Source of the DNA: Burkholderiales bacterium UBA1834
Lineage (GTDB): Bacteria; Pseudomonadota; Gammaproteobacteria; Burkholderiales; Burkholderiaceae_C
NCBI GenBank assembly: GCA_002339015.1
Contig: DDJC01000065.1
Coordinates: 1 to 18,266, forward strand
Direction: 5' to 3'
DNA: 18,266 nucleotides
The notes beneath the pieces were generated by a model, which did no database searches, was not told the DNA's origin, and was given only the letters and a program-made list of their open reading frames with translations. Numbering within the stretch: the first letter of the stretch is position 1; the number at the start of each line of letters is the position of its first letter. Position numbers and translations under genes: made by a program. Below are positions 8,799 to 16,144 of the stretch, piece by piece.

Positions 8799-11552
8799 AT
8801 GAGGGCTGCCGCCAGCGCCAGCGCGCCGCTGTTCCAGGGCATCGCGCGCACCAAGCTGCAGCCGCCGCGACCGCGCCGTGGCCTGATCGCGCGCCAGCGC
8901 CTTGATGCCCCGCTGGCCGATGCCCTGTCGCACCAGCGCCTGGTGCTGTTGTGTGCGCCCGCCGGTTTCGGCAAGACGGCCGCGCTCACGGCGCAGGTCA
9001 ACGCCCTGCCCCCTGACACCGCCCTGGCCTGGCTGGCCCTGGACGCCGACGACGACCTGGCCCGCTTTGCCGCCGGCCTGATGGCCGCACTGGAACCGCA
9101 CGACCTGCCCTGGCGCACCTCCCCCGAGGCGCTGGTGACCTCGCTTGATGGCAGCCCCGGCAGCCGCGCCCGCTTGGTGGCCGAGCTGGTCAACGCGCTG
9201 GTGGCCACCGAGGTACCGCGCGGCCTGATCGTGATCGATGATGCACACCGCGTGGCCGACGCCACCGTGTTCGAGTTGCTGGACCAATTGGTCGAACGCC
9301 TGCCCGAGCACTGGGGCCTGGTCATCTCGTCACGCGTGGACCCGGCCATGTCGCTGGCCCGCTGGCGCGCCCGCGGCGAGCTCGACGAGTTCCGCCAGGA
9401 CAGCCTGCGCTTCACACCGGACGAGATCGACCAGTTGCTGTCGACCCAAGTCAGCCGTGAAGGCACGCAAGCGCTCGATGCCCATGCACTGCTGGAGCGC
9501 ACCCAGGGCTGGGCCGCCGGCCTGAGCCTGGCGCTCAAGACCACGCGCCAGCCCGCCGCGCTGGCCATGGAGGCTTCTGACCGGCACATGTTCGATTACC
9601 TCGCTGCCGAGGTGCTGGACGACATGCCCGCCGAACTGCGCCTGTTCCTGATGCGCTGCGCCGTGCTGCCCACCCTGAGTGCGGTGCGCTGCGCCGCCGT
9701 CTCGGGCGATGCGCGCGCCGCTTTCTGGCTGGAAGACATCGAGCGCCGCGGCCTGTTCGTCTCCGTGCTGGACGGCCCGGAGCTCACGCTCACCCTGCAC
9801 GACCTGCTGCGAGACTGCCTGGACGAGCGCCTGCGCCGCGAACTGCCGCACGAGCTAGGCGCCATCCTGCGCCGCGCCGCCAGCACCGAGCCGGACCCGG
9901 TGCGCCGCATCGCCTACCTGGCCCGTGCCCAGGCCTGGGACGAGGCGGAACAGACCCTGCATGAACTCGGCCCTCGCCTGATCGCCGAAGGCGGTGCCGC
10001 CCAGGTGCGCCGCCTGATCGGCCACTTCCCGCCCGATGCCCAAGCCCGGTCACCCCGCCTGGCGCATCTACTGGGCCAGTGCGCCTGGGCCCACTGGGAC
10101 TTGCTGACCATGTACAGCGCGCTGGAGCAGGCCGCCACAGGCCATGCCCAGGGGGGCGACCTGGCCGCATCCCAACGCGCCAAGGCCTTGAAGGTGATCG
10201 GCCTGGCCGCGGGCGGCTCGGTACTGCAATCAGCCGTTCTGCTGCACGAACTGCGCCAGCAGCCCATGGACACCTACGCCGAGACCACCGCCTGGCAGGC
10301 TCAGAGCTGGCATGGCGTGGCCGCCGGCCAGTTCAACACCGTGGCCGAGCCTTTGGCCCGCACGCTTGACCTGCTGGAAACGACGGACAACGCCATCCTG
10401 TGGCTGCAGGCCGTGCCGCTGACCACCTTCTTCGGCCTGCCGGGCACGCGCGGCCCCATCCAGCGCTACGTGCAGGGTGCCCTGTTGCGCACGCCCACCG
10501 ACCCGCCCACACCACTGCGCGTGCTGGCCCAGGCCCTGCGCGCCGGTCTGCTGCTGTGGGGCGGCCAGCCGGACGACGCCGCCGCCCTGCTCACCCAGGT
10601 CGGCGAGGATTGCCGCTGGCTGAATCGCCCGCCCAACCTCAGTGGCTACCTGCAGGTCTTCCAGAGCCTGACCCTGGCCGTGCGCGGTGATCGGGACGGC
10701 GCCCTGGCCATGGCCCAAGCCCGGCTGGCCAACCTGGAGGACGAACGCACCAGCGGCCGGCGCGACACCTGGCTGAACCACTTCTGGTACTTCAAGCTGC
10801 GCGTGGCCGACGCGCTGGACGACGCCCCCACCGTACGAGCGATCGCCGCCAAGCTCGAAGCCCAGCACAACCCCGCCGAGCACGCCCTGTTTGTGCGCGA
10901 ACGCCTGCCGCTGCCGGCCCGCCTGGCCGCACTGGCCGGTGACTGGCGCACCGCCGCCGAAGGCTACGCCCAGGCCCTGGACCAGGAAGCCGCCATCGAC
11001 CTGTACAGCCAGGCCATGGAGGTGCGCGCCCGGCTGGCCCACACGCTGCTGATGCTGGGCCGCGTGGAGGACGCCGCAGCGCTGCTGCAGAGGCTGATCG
11101 ACAAGGCCGAAGCCACCGGCGAGGTGGCTGGGCTGCTGCTCGCGGGCCCGCGCGTGCGCCATGCGCTGGCCGCAGCGGATTGGGGGCAGCACCTTGCGCC
11201 ACAGCACGCGCAATGGCTGCGGCAATGGGCCCCCTCACAAAAGGAGGTTGATCGCGCCGCCCCTGGTCCGCGCGCAGACGTCTGCGCCGGCGCACCGACC
11301 ATGGTGTTACCAGCGTCCGCCCTGGAGCCGGTGAGCCTTCCAACAGGCAGCACTGAGCCCTGCGCCCAGCTCAGCAGCCGCGAACTGGAAGTGCTGGCCC
11401 GCCTGGCCGCCGGCGACAGCAACAAGCTCATCGCCCGCGCCTTCGACCTCAGCCCGCACACCGTCAAGCGGCACGTGGCCAACATCCTGGACAAGCTGGG
11501 GGTCGATTCACGCGGGCAGGCGGCCGCCTGGTACGTGCGCCACCGCCGCTGA
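8799..11552 (+). CDS. Large ATP-binding LuxR-family (LAL/MalT-like) transcription regulator
   Basis: 917-residue regulator of the LAL (MalT-like) class within the STAND ATPases. It presumably binds an inducer and ATP, oligomerises and activates promoters. The P-loop APAGFGKT is at 53-60, and the Walker B-like LIVIDDAH is at 143-150. An RVDPAMSLARWRARGEL segment typical of the NTPase module and an alpha-helical repeat region (about 380-810) follow. The C-terminal LuxR-type helix-turn-helix is at 858-917: SSRELEVLARLAAGDSNKLI, then SPHTVKRHVANILDKLGV. A low-complexity linker (about 815-857) separates sensor and DNA-binding parts; it includes a rare TTA codon and a 16-bp palindrome in the DNA. 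The start is the first plausible ATG, with no clear Shine-Dalgarno. The co-oriented hemerythrin and cytochrome genes downstream are candidate targets. The inducer cannot be read from sequence. Confidence 0.92.
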   Translation: MRAAASASAPLFQGIARTKLQPPRPRRGLIARQRLDAPLADALSHQRLVLLCAPAGFGKTAALTAQVNALPPDTALAWLALDADDDLARFAAGLMAALEPHDLPWRTSPEALVTSLDGSPGSRARLVAELVNALVATEVPRGLIVIDDAHRVADATVFELLDQLVERLPEHWGLVISSRVDPAMSLARWRARGELDEFRQDSLRFTPDEIDQLLSTQVSREGTQALDAHALLERTQGWAAGLSLALKTTRQPAALAMEASDRHMFDYLAAEVLDDMPAELRLFLMRCAVLPTLSAVRCAAVSGDARAAFWLEDIERRGLFVSVLDGPELTLTLHDLLRDCLDERLRRELPHELGAILRRAASTEPDPVRRIAYLARAQAWDEAEQTLHELGPRLIAEGGAAQVRRLIGHFPPDAQARSPRLAHLLGQCAWAHWDLLTMYSALEQAATGHAQGGDLAASQRAKALKVIGLAAGGSVLQSAVLLHELRQQPMDTYAETTAWQAQSWHGVAAGQFNTVAEPLARTLDLLETTDNAILWLQAVPLTTFFGLPGTRGPIQRYVQGALLRTPTDPPTPLRVLAQALRAGLLLWGGQPDDAAALLTQVGEDCRWLNRPPNLSGYLQVFQSLTLAVRGDRDGALAMAQARLANLEDERTSGRRDTWLNHFWYFKLRVADALDDAPTVRAIAAKLEAQHNPAEHALFVRERLPLPARLAALAGDWRTAAEGYAQALDQEAAIDLYSQAMEVRARLAHTLLMLGRVEDAAALLQRLIDKAEATGEVAGLLLAGPRVRHALAAADWGQHLAPQHAQWLRQWAPSQKEVDRAAPGPRADVCAGAPTMVLPASALEPVSLPTGSTEPCAQLSSRELEVLARLAAGDSNKLIARAFDLSPHTVKRHVANILDKLGVDSRGQAAAWYVRHRR
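11272..11287. repeat. Perfect 16-bp palindrome inside the LAL linker
   Basis: GCGCAGACGTCTGCGC equals its own reverse complement and lies in the inter-domain linker coding region. It may be chance, a protein-binding site or a trace of an insertion. Confidence 0.7.
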
Positions 11553-11558
11553 GCGCCC

Positions 11559-11596
11559 GGCGCAAGGCCAGTGCACCGCCGCCGGCTCATTGCGCC
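11559..11596 (+). terminator. Inverted repeat after the LAL gene
   Basis: GGCGCAA (11559-11565) and TTGCGCC (11590-11596) form a perfect 7-bp stem starting 6 nt after the LAL stop codon. The 24-nt interior can partly pair (GCC/GGC). No T-tract follows, so its role as a terminator is uncertain. Confidence 0.3.
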
Positions 11597-11619
11597 CTTC
11601 CCGCTGCCCCCCTTTCGGG

Positions 11620-11667
11620 TTGGCCCATCGCCACTGAGCCAATACCGGGCCAATGGCTCTTTTGGCC
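11620..11667. promoter_or_regulatory. Cluster of TTGGC/GCCAA half-sites before the hemerythrin gene
   Basis: TTGGC occurs at 11620-11624 and 11662-11666, and its complement GCCAAT at 11638-11643 and 11649-11654. The two GCCAAT copies are in direct repeat at 11 bp, one helical turn. Nested perfect inverted repeats result: TTGGCCC/GGGCCAA (11620-11626, 11647-11653), GAGCCA/TGGCTC (11636-11641, 11654-11659) and GGCCAA/TTGGCC (11648-11653, 11662-11667). The cluster lies 86-133 nt before the hemerythrin ATG. A candidate operator, possibly for the adjacent LAL regulator; that link is inference. Confidence 0.42.
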
Positions 11668-11740
11668 GATGCCTGACCCACGGCGTTTTCGGACACTGGC
11701 GCCCTGTCACGAGCCCTTGCTCGTTCAACACATCAGCCCC

Positions 11741-11745
11741 AGGAG
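11741..11745 (+). promoter_or_regulatory. Ribosome binding site deciding the hemerythrin start
   Basis: AGGAG lies 7 nt before the ATG at 11753. It favours that start over the upstream in-frame ATG at 11669. Confidence 0.75.
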
Positions 11746-11752
11746 CCCCGCC

Positions 11753-12517
11753 ATGCCTCCCATCCCCGCCCTGCTCGATCCCGCCGCCCAGGCCCTGCAC
11801 CAGGCCGCACAGCAGCCCAGCGCCCCCCGCTTCGACATCTACGCCGGCATCCACAAGGCCCTGCGCACGCTGATGGCCGACACCCTGGTCCGCCTGGGCC
11901 GCTGCGACCTGGACCACGCCGACGACCTGCGCGACACGCTGGACCGCACCATCCTGATGCTCGACCTGATGGCCAGCCACATCGACAGCGAGAACGCGGT
12001 CATCCACACCGCCATCGAAGCCCGCCTGCCTCAGGGCGCCCGCCAGACCACGGAAGACCACGTCGAGCACCAGCACAGCATCGCCGCGCTGCATCAGGAC
12101 GTGCAGGCCCTGCGCCAGGCCCGCCCTGATCTGCGCCCGCTGCTGGCCCGCCACCTCTACCGCCAACTGGCCCTGTTCGTCGCCGAGAACCTGGCACACA
12201 TGCACGTGGAAGAGACGGACAACAATGCCACGCTGTGGGCGCTGTACACCGATGCCGAGATCGGCCGGCTCGAAGGCCAGATTGTCGGCCGCTTGAGCCC
12301 CGAGAAGGTGATGGCCTACATGCGCTGGTTGGCGATCAGCCTGTCCACCGCCGAACTTACAGGGTTCCTGCAGGCCATGCGCCTGGGAGCGCCGGCCGAG
12401 GCCTTTGATGCCACCCTGGCATTGATCAAAAGCGAGCTCTCGCCTGAGCGCTGGGATCGGCTGGCCACGTCACTGCAGATGGGCACCCTGGTGCCCACTG
12501 CCACCCCCACGCACTGA
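11753..12517 (+). CDS. Hemerythrin-like (HHE-type) protein
   Basis: 254-residue soluble alpha-helical protein resembling the hemerythrin HHE-cation family, which carry a non-heme di-iron site that binds O2 or senses oxygen or NO. Candidate metal ligands on successive helices are H34 (IHKALR), H76 with E80 (HIDSEN) and H85, H103/H106 (DHVEHQH), and H149/H151 with E154 and D156 (HMHVEETDNN). A C-terminal helical region (about 170-245) extends beyond the core bundle and includes the MAYMRWLAISLSTAELTGFL segment. An in-frame ATG at 11669 would add 28 unlikely residues; the ATG at 11753 has an excellent AGGAG. The cytochrome gene starts 29 nt after its stop, so the two are probably co-transcribed. 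Role in oxygen handling or sensing is inferred; metal binding is not proven. Confidence 0.86.
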   Translation: MPPIPALLDPAAQALHQAAQQPSAPRFDIYAGIHKALRTLMADTLVRLGRCDLDHADDLRDTLDRTILMLDLMASHIDSENAVIHTAIEARLPQGARQTTEDHVEHQHSIAALHQDVQALRQARPDLRPLLARHLYRQLALFVAENLAHMHVEETDNNATLWALYTDAEIGRLEGQIVGRLSPEKVMAYMRWLAISLSTAELTGFLQAMRLGAPAEAFDATLALIKSELSPERWDRLATSLQMGTLVPTATPTH

Positions 12518-12546
12518 ACCTCCGCGAACCCGAGGAAGCCCACACC

Positions 12547-13449
12547 ATGAAACGCTGGCTCAAGATCAGCTTGGCCACCATCGGCGCGCTCGCCGCCGTG
12601 GCCGTCACCACCCTGGCCTGGGCCCTGCACCAGGCCGATACCAAAATGGTCCGCGTCGTCAGCATTGCCAGCCACCCCGTCACACCAGGGCGGGACGCTG
12701 CCTCGCTGTCACGGGGACGCTACCTGTTCGAATCGCGCGGCTGCACCGACTGCCATGGCGCACAGGGCGGCGGCAAACTCTTCATCGACGACGGCGCCAT
12801 GAAGGTGGCCGGTCCCAATATCACCTCCGGGCCTGGCGGCATGGTGGCCCGCTACCGCCCTGAGGACTGGGAGCGCGCCATTCGTCACGGCGTCAAGCCC
12901 GATGGTCGTCCGCTGATGATCATGCCCTCGGAGGACTACAACCGCCTCACCGATCAGGACCTGGCCGCGCTGGTGGGCTACCTGCAACAATTGCCGCCCG
13001 TGGCCGGCCAGGGCGCCGTACTGCAATTGCCGGTGCCCGTGCGGGTGCTCTATGGCCTGGGCCTGATCCAGGACGCCGCCGCACGCATCGACCACAGCCT
13101 GCCGCCCGAGCAGCCCGTGCCCGAGGGCGTGACCGTGGCGCATGGCCGCTACGTGGCCAACATGTGCATGGGCTGCCACGGTCCGCAGTTGACCGGCGGA
13201 AAGATCGCCGGCGCGCCGCCCGACTGGCCCGCCGCCGCCAACCTGACCAACGGCGATGGCCATGGCATGCAGCCTTACGCCAGCGCAGCCGCTTTCAGCA
13301 CCATGATGCGCACTGGACGCCGCCCCGACGGCACCGAGGTCAGCCCCGTGATGCCCTTCAATGCGCTCAAGAACCTCAGCGACACGGATCTGGGCGCGCT
13401 CCATGCCTATCTGCGCACCCTGCCGCCGCAGCCGACAGGCCAGCGCTGA
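12547..13449 (+). CDS. Diheme c-type cytochrome, membrane-anchored or periplasmic
   Basis: 300-residue exported electron carrier. The N-terminus (MKRWLKISLATIGALAAVAV, 1-20) is a Sec signal or an uncleaved anchor helix. Two cytochrome c domains each have one heme-attachment site: C66-T-D-C69-H70 and C207-M-G-C210-H211. Candidate distal methionine ligands lie in LMIMPSEDY (first domain) and SPVMPFNALKN (second domain). Such diheme cytochromes often serve as electron-transfer subunits of periplasmic dehydrogenases or pass electrons to terminal oxidases, but no dehydrogenase gene is adjacent here. A GAGGAA sequence lies about 10 nt before the ATG. Probable operon with the hemerythrin gene. Its partner enzyme is unknown. 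Confidence 0.93.
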   Translation: MKRWLKISLATIGALAAVAVTTLAWALHQADTKMVRVVSIASHPVTPGRDAASLSRGRYLFESRGCTDCHGAQGGGKLFIDDGAMKVAGPNITSGPGGMVARYRPEDWERAIRHGVKPDGRPLMIMPSEDYNRLTDQDLAALVGYLQQLPPVAGQGAVLQLPVPVRVLYGLGLIQDAAARIDHSLPPEQPVPEGVTVAHGRYVANMCMGCHGPQLTGGKIAGAPPDWPAAANLTNGDGHGMQPYASAAAFSTMMRTGRRPDGTEVSPVMPFNALKNLSDTDLGALHAYLRTLPPQPTGQR

Positions 13450-13466
13450 ACAACGCCATGTTCCAG

Positions 13467-13493
13467 AAAAAACCCGGCCATCGCTGGCCGGGT
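13467..13493 (-). terminator. Intrinsic terminator of the host-attachment gene
   Basis: On the minus strand a perfect 9-bp stem (13472-13480 with 13485-13493), rich in GC and with a 4-nt loop, is followed directly by a run of Ts (13467-13472 on the plus strand as As). It is a textbook terminator 38 nt after the minus-strand stop at 13532. It sits 17-43 nt after the plus-strand cytochrome stop, so it may also help end that transcript. Confidence 0.88.
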
Positions 13494-13531
13494 GTCCCTG
13501 CGGCCTCCTGGGCCCTCAAAGGTCAGCCCGC

Positions 13532-13951
13532 TCAGGCGTGGGCCGGCAGAAAACGCTTTTCGAGTTCATCGACATCGGCCTTCACCAGGTCCTTGTCGAG
13601 CTCATCGCTGATCACTGCCGCCAGCTGCGGGCTCCAGGCCTGGCGCAGATAGCCCAGGAACCGGGGCGCGGCCACGACCTTCAGGGCAGTGAAACGCCCG
13701 TCCTGCTGGTGCTGGGCCAGGCGCTGTGCCACCTGCTTGGCGAAGCGCTGTCCTTCCTGGTGGAGTTCAGCCTCGCCGGCCGAGGTGGTGACGCTGTTGC
13801 CACGGCGCCCATGGGCGTCATGGCGCATCTCCGCGGCCTTCGCATGGGCATCGGGATCGGTCAGTTCCTCAACCGGCTTGAGGACACGGTCATCGACTTC
13901 CAGCAAACGCGCGATGGCCTCGTCGGCCACCACGATCCAGGTTTTCTTCAT
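13532..13951 (-). CDS. Host attachment family protein (PF10116-like)
   Basis: 139-residue small soluble protein resembling the family annotated as required for attachment to host cells; biochemical function is unclear. Visible features are an N-terminal beta strand MKKTWIVVADEAIARLLEV and a polar middle (about 45-62) with AEMRHDAHGRRGN. They are followed by a helix with FAKQVAQRLAQHQQDGRF, then the strand-loop ALKVVAAPRFLGYLRQ and a charged C-terminal helix with SDELDKDLVKADVDELEKRF. The family fold is thought to resemble an eRF1/ribosome-rescue domain. An upstream ATG at 13999 is open, but the ATG at 13951 has GGAG at 6 nt spacing and the standard N-terminus. Monocistronic, with its own terminator; divergent from the hydrolase gene. 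Confidence 0.85.
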   Translation of the reverse strand: MKKTWIVVADEAIARLLEVDDRVLKPVEELTDPDAHAKAAEMRHDAHGRRGNSVTTSAGEAELHQEGQRFAKQVAQRLAQHQQDGRFTALKVVAAPRFLGYLRQAWSPQLAAVISDELDKDLVKADVDELEKRFLPAHA

Positions 13952-13957
13952 GCGGTG

Positions 13958-13961
13958 CTCC
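13958..13961 (-). promoter_or_regulatory. Ribosome binding site deciding the host-attachment start
   Basis: GGAG on the minus strand, 6 nt before the ATG at 13951. It excludes the longer start at 13999. Confidence 0.7.
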
Positions 13962-14034
13962 ATTCCTCGCCTCTGAATGGCGATGCTCCACAGGGGCAAC
14001 CCATGTGCCCGCTCCCACGGCTGTCATCGGCCGC

Positions 14035-14040
14035 TACGAT
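14035..14040 (+). promoter_or_regulatory. Possible -10 element giving a leaderless hydrolase transcript
   Basis: TACGAT, 4 of 6 matches to the -10 consensus, lies 7 nt before the ATG at 14048, and there is no Shine-Dalgarno sequence. If used, transcription would start at or beside the start codon. Weak evidence on its own. Confidence 0.25.
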
Positions 14041-14047
14041 GGCAGCC

Positions 14048-15112
14048 ATGAAGCGGAACCCCTACTTCGACCCGACCAAATCCCACCACCGCCCGGGCGG
14101 CTTCCAGAACAATTACCTGGCTTTCAAGGAAAAGCGCTGGCACGAATTGCTGCGCTGGCGCTGGGAAGCCTGGCGCAAAGGGGAGCCGACGCCGCCGAGG
14201 GACCCGATCCCCGTCGTCGACCCCGACCTCGCCTTCATCCATGCCAATGCCGAGGCCGGCAAGGCCATGGCACCGGCCATCACCTGGATCGGCCACATCA
14301 CCGTGCTTGCGCAGATGGGCGGCTTGAACTTCCTGACCGACCCGGTGTTCTCGGAACGCTGCTTTCCAGTGCAGTGGGCCGGCCCGCGCCGCCACACGCC
14401 ACCGGGCCTGCGCCTGGACCAGCTGCCTCGCATCGATGTGGTGCTGCTGTCCCACAACCACTACGACCACATGGACGAGGGCTCACTGCTTGCACTGGCC
14501 CGGCAGGCGGGCGGGCCGCCCCTGTTCGTCACGCCGCTGGGCCACAAGGCCTGGTTCGAGCGCCACGGCGTTCATGGCGTGGTCGAGCTGGACTGGTGGG
14601 ACCGCCACCTGATCCACACCACCGAGCACAACGCCCGCATCCTCATCGTCCTGACACCGGCCCAGCACTGGTCGGCCCGCACTGCCACAGATGCGCTGCG
14701 CAGCCTGTGGGGCGGCTTCGCGGTGCTCTCGCCTGATTGCCACTTGTACTTCGCGGGTGACACGGCCTACTCCAAGGATTTCGCCGACATCCGCCAGCAC
14801 TTCGCCATCGACCACGCACCCGGCCTGGGCGGTGGCTTCGACATCGCCCTGTTGCCCATCGGCGCCTACGAGCCACGCTGGTTCATGAAGGACCAGCACT
14901 GCAACCCGGCCGAAGCGGTGCAGATCTTCAAGGACCTCGGCGCCAAGCAGGCGCTGGGCGTTCACTGGGGCACCTTCCAGCTCACGAACGAGGCGCTGGA
15001 CGAACCGCCCCGCGCATTGAAAAAAGCGCTGGCCGCCGCAAAAATCGACGACCAGCGCTTCTTCGTGCTGCCGGTAGGGGGCACGCGGCGGGTGACACCC
15101 CGGCCGCGTTGA
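14048..15112 (+). CDS. MBL-fold metallohydrolase, NAPE-PLD/UlaG-like
   Basis: 354-residue metallo-beta-lactamase-fold hydrolase of the group related to N-acyl-phosphatidylethanolamine phospholipase D. The metal site is intact: H136-N-H138-Y-D140-H141 (SHNHYDH), H207 in TPAQHWSAR, D238 in FAGDTAYS and H306 in GVHWGTF. Other shared features are WIGHITVLAQMGGLNFLTDP and the RRHTPPGLRLDQLP segment before the first metal motif. There is no signal peptide or membrane helix, so it is likely cytoplasmic or peripheral. The substrate is unknown; phospholipid or phosphodiester hydrolysis is suggested only by family. An ATG at 14039 would add MAA. No Shine-Dalgarno is visible. The gene converges on the PEP-CTERM gene with 18 nt between stop codons. 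Confidence 0.9.
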   Translation: MKRNPYFDPTKSHHRPGGFQNNYLAFKEKRWHELLRWRWEAWRKGEPTPPRDPIPVVDPDLAFIHANAEAGKAMAPAITWIGHITVLAQMGGLNFLTDPVFSERCFPVQWAGPRRHTPPGLRLDQLPRIDVVLLSHNHYDHMDEGSLLALARQAGGPPLFVTPLGHKAWFERHGVHGVVELDWWDRHLIHTTEHNARILIVLTPAQHWSARTATDALRSLWGGFAVLSPDCHLYFAGDTAYSKDFADIRQHFAIDHAPGLGGGFDIALLPIGAYEPRWFMKDQHCNPAEAVQIFKDLGAKQALGVHWGTFQLTNEALDEPPRALKKALAAAKIDDQRFFVLPVGGTRRVTPRPR

Positions 15113-15136
15113 GCAATTGCTCGCGCCTGATCAGGC
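15111..15136. repeat. Two adjacent perfect 12-bp palindromes at a convergent junction
   Basis: GAGCAATTGCTC (15111-15122) and GCCTGATCAGGC (15125-15136) lie 2 nt apart. They cover the hydrolase stop region, the whole 18-nt gap and the PEP-CTERM stop codon. No T-tract suggests intrinsic termination. Confidence 0.6.
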
Positions 15137-16144
15137 CGCGCGACGGCGGCGCAGCAGGGCGAACAAGCCCGCAAAACCCATCAGGGACAGGACAGCGCTG
15201 CCAGGCTCAGGCACGGCGGACACCGCGCCCGTGCGTGCTGCGGCAGCACCAACCGCAGCCAAGCCCAGGGCCGTCAGCCCCATGGTGCCGGGCTCCGGAA
15301 CGAGTGCAGCAGACGTGGCCACACCATTGATCGACACCGAGATGCCGAGCGAGGCAGACTGAACCTGATTGCTCATGTTCACGAACTTGCCGGTGAGCAC
15401 GTCCGTCAGGCTCTTGGCATCATCGGCACCAGGTACCGTGGTGTAGACATAGCGGTAGTAGCCGACCGTGGGGTCGTACACGTAACTGGACGTGGTGTAG
15501 GCGCCTGTCGCTGTGGCCGTGATGCTGCTGCTGTCCGTCTGGTTGTAGGACACGGATGCGCCATCGCCAGAGTAGTTGTAGGCCAGGGAGAGTGAACCCG
15601 TGGCCGTGGCGTAATCAGACGAGTTGCAGTAGTAGTAATAGCTGGAGCAGTTGGAATTACTGGCCGCAGCGGACAGACTCAGATCCGCATTGATCAACAG
15701 CGCGGTATTGGCCGAGATGGAAATGGTCAGTGGGCCCGTTGCGTAGTAGGAACTGACACCGCCCGTGGAGGCCGAGGCGTTGAATGCCGTACCCGGGCCA
15801 TTGGCCACGCCTTGAACGCTCAGTGCAGAATCGCTCACCGAAGCGGCGGAAGCCGAATTGGTCAGTTGCGCCAGAAACTCATTGCTGAAAGAGAAGGTCC
15901 CGGGACGAGTGCGGGAAGAGGCTTCGGACTCGCCCAACGCCGTGTCGCTGGCACTGACCGACAGGGCAGTGCTGCCGCTGGTCGTCAGGAAGCTCATCGA
16001 GGGCGCCATATTGTCGAACGGGTCCAGATCGACCAGCGTGAACGACAAATTGCCGATCGAGGCCGCTGCCTGGGATGCCGCCAGAGCGGAGGCGCTGCTG
16101 AAAGCGAAGGCGCAAGTGAGCGCCACCGTCGAGAAACGGTTCAT
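15131..16144 (-). CDS. PEP-CTERM exported protein with two tandem sorting signals
   Basis: 337-residue secreted or surface protein rich in Ser, Ala and Thr. A Sec signal peptide (MNRFSTVALTCAFAFSSASALA) is probably cut near residue 22-23. The mature part is low-complexity and beta-rich, with GPLTISISANTALL (137-150), a Tyr run flanked by two cysteines (C166, C173), and further Tyr- and Ser-rich stretches. The C-terminus has two PEP-CTERM-like signals. One is VPEPGTMGLTALGLAAVG, beginning at residue 282 and followed by a single Arg. The other is VPEPGSAVLSLMGFAGLF, beginning at 311, followed by RRRRAA at the end. Only the second has the Arg cluster expected for exosortase processing. GGGAG lies 5 nt before the ATG. 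Proteins of this class are usually linked to exopolysaccharide or biofilm matrix; its specific role is unknown. Confidence 0.9.
   Translation of the reverse strand: MNRFSTVALTCAFAFSSASALAASQAAASIGNLSFTLVDLDPFDNMAPSMSFLTTSGSTALSVSASDTALGESEASSRTRPGTFSFSNEFLAQLTNSASAASVSDSALSVQGVANGPGTAFNASASTGGVSSYYATGPLTISISANTALLINADLSLSAAASNSNCSSYYYYCNSSDYATATGSLSLAYNYSGDGASVSYNQTDSSSITATATGAYTTSSYVYDPTVGYYRYVYTTVPGADDAKSLTDVLTGKFVNMSNQVQSASLGISVSINGVATSAALVPEPGTMGLTALGLAAVGAAAARTGAVSAVPEPGSAVLSLMGFAGLFALLRRRRAA

Noticed and set aside
6959..9589. 876-codon open frame on the minus strand across fum and the LAL regulator
   Set aside because: It spans two well-supported plus-strand genes and their intergenic region and shows no domain or codon pattern of its own.
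11239..11260. Strong internal Shine-Dalgarno AAGGAGG in the LAL gene, suggesting a hidden small gene
   Set aside because: No ATG or GTG lies at usable spacing, and the shifted TTG frame stops after a short run within the linker.
11706..11723. Sigma54-like TGTCAC followed by TTGCT before the hemerythrin gene
   Set aside because: The -24 GG is GT here and the spacing is one base too long, so it does not fit the strict sigma54 consensus.
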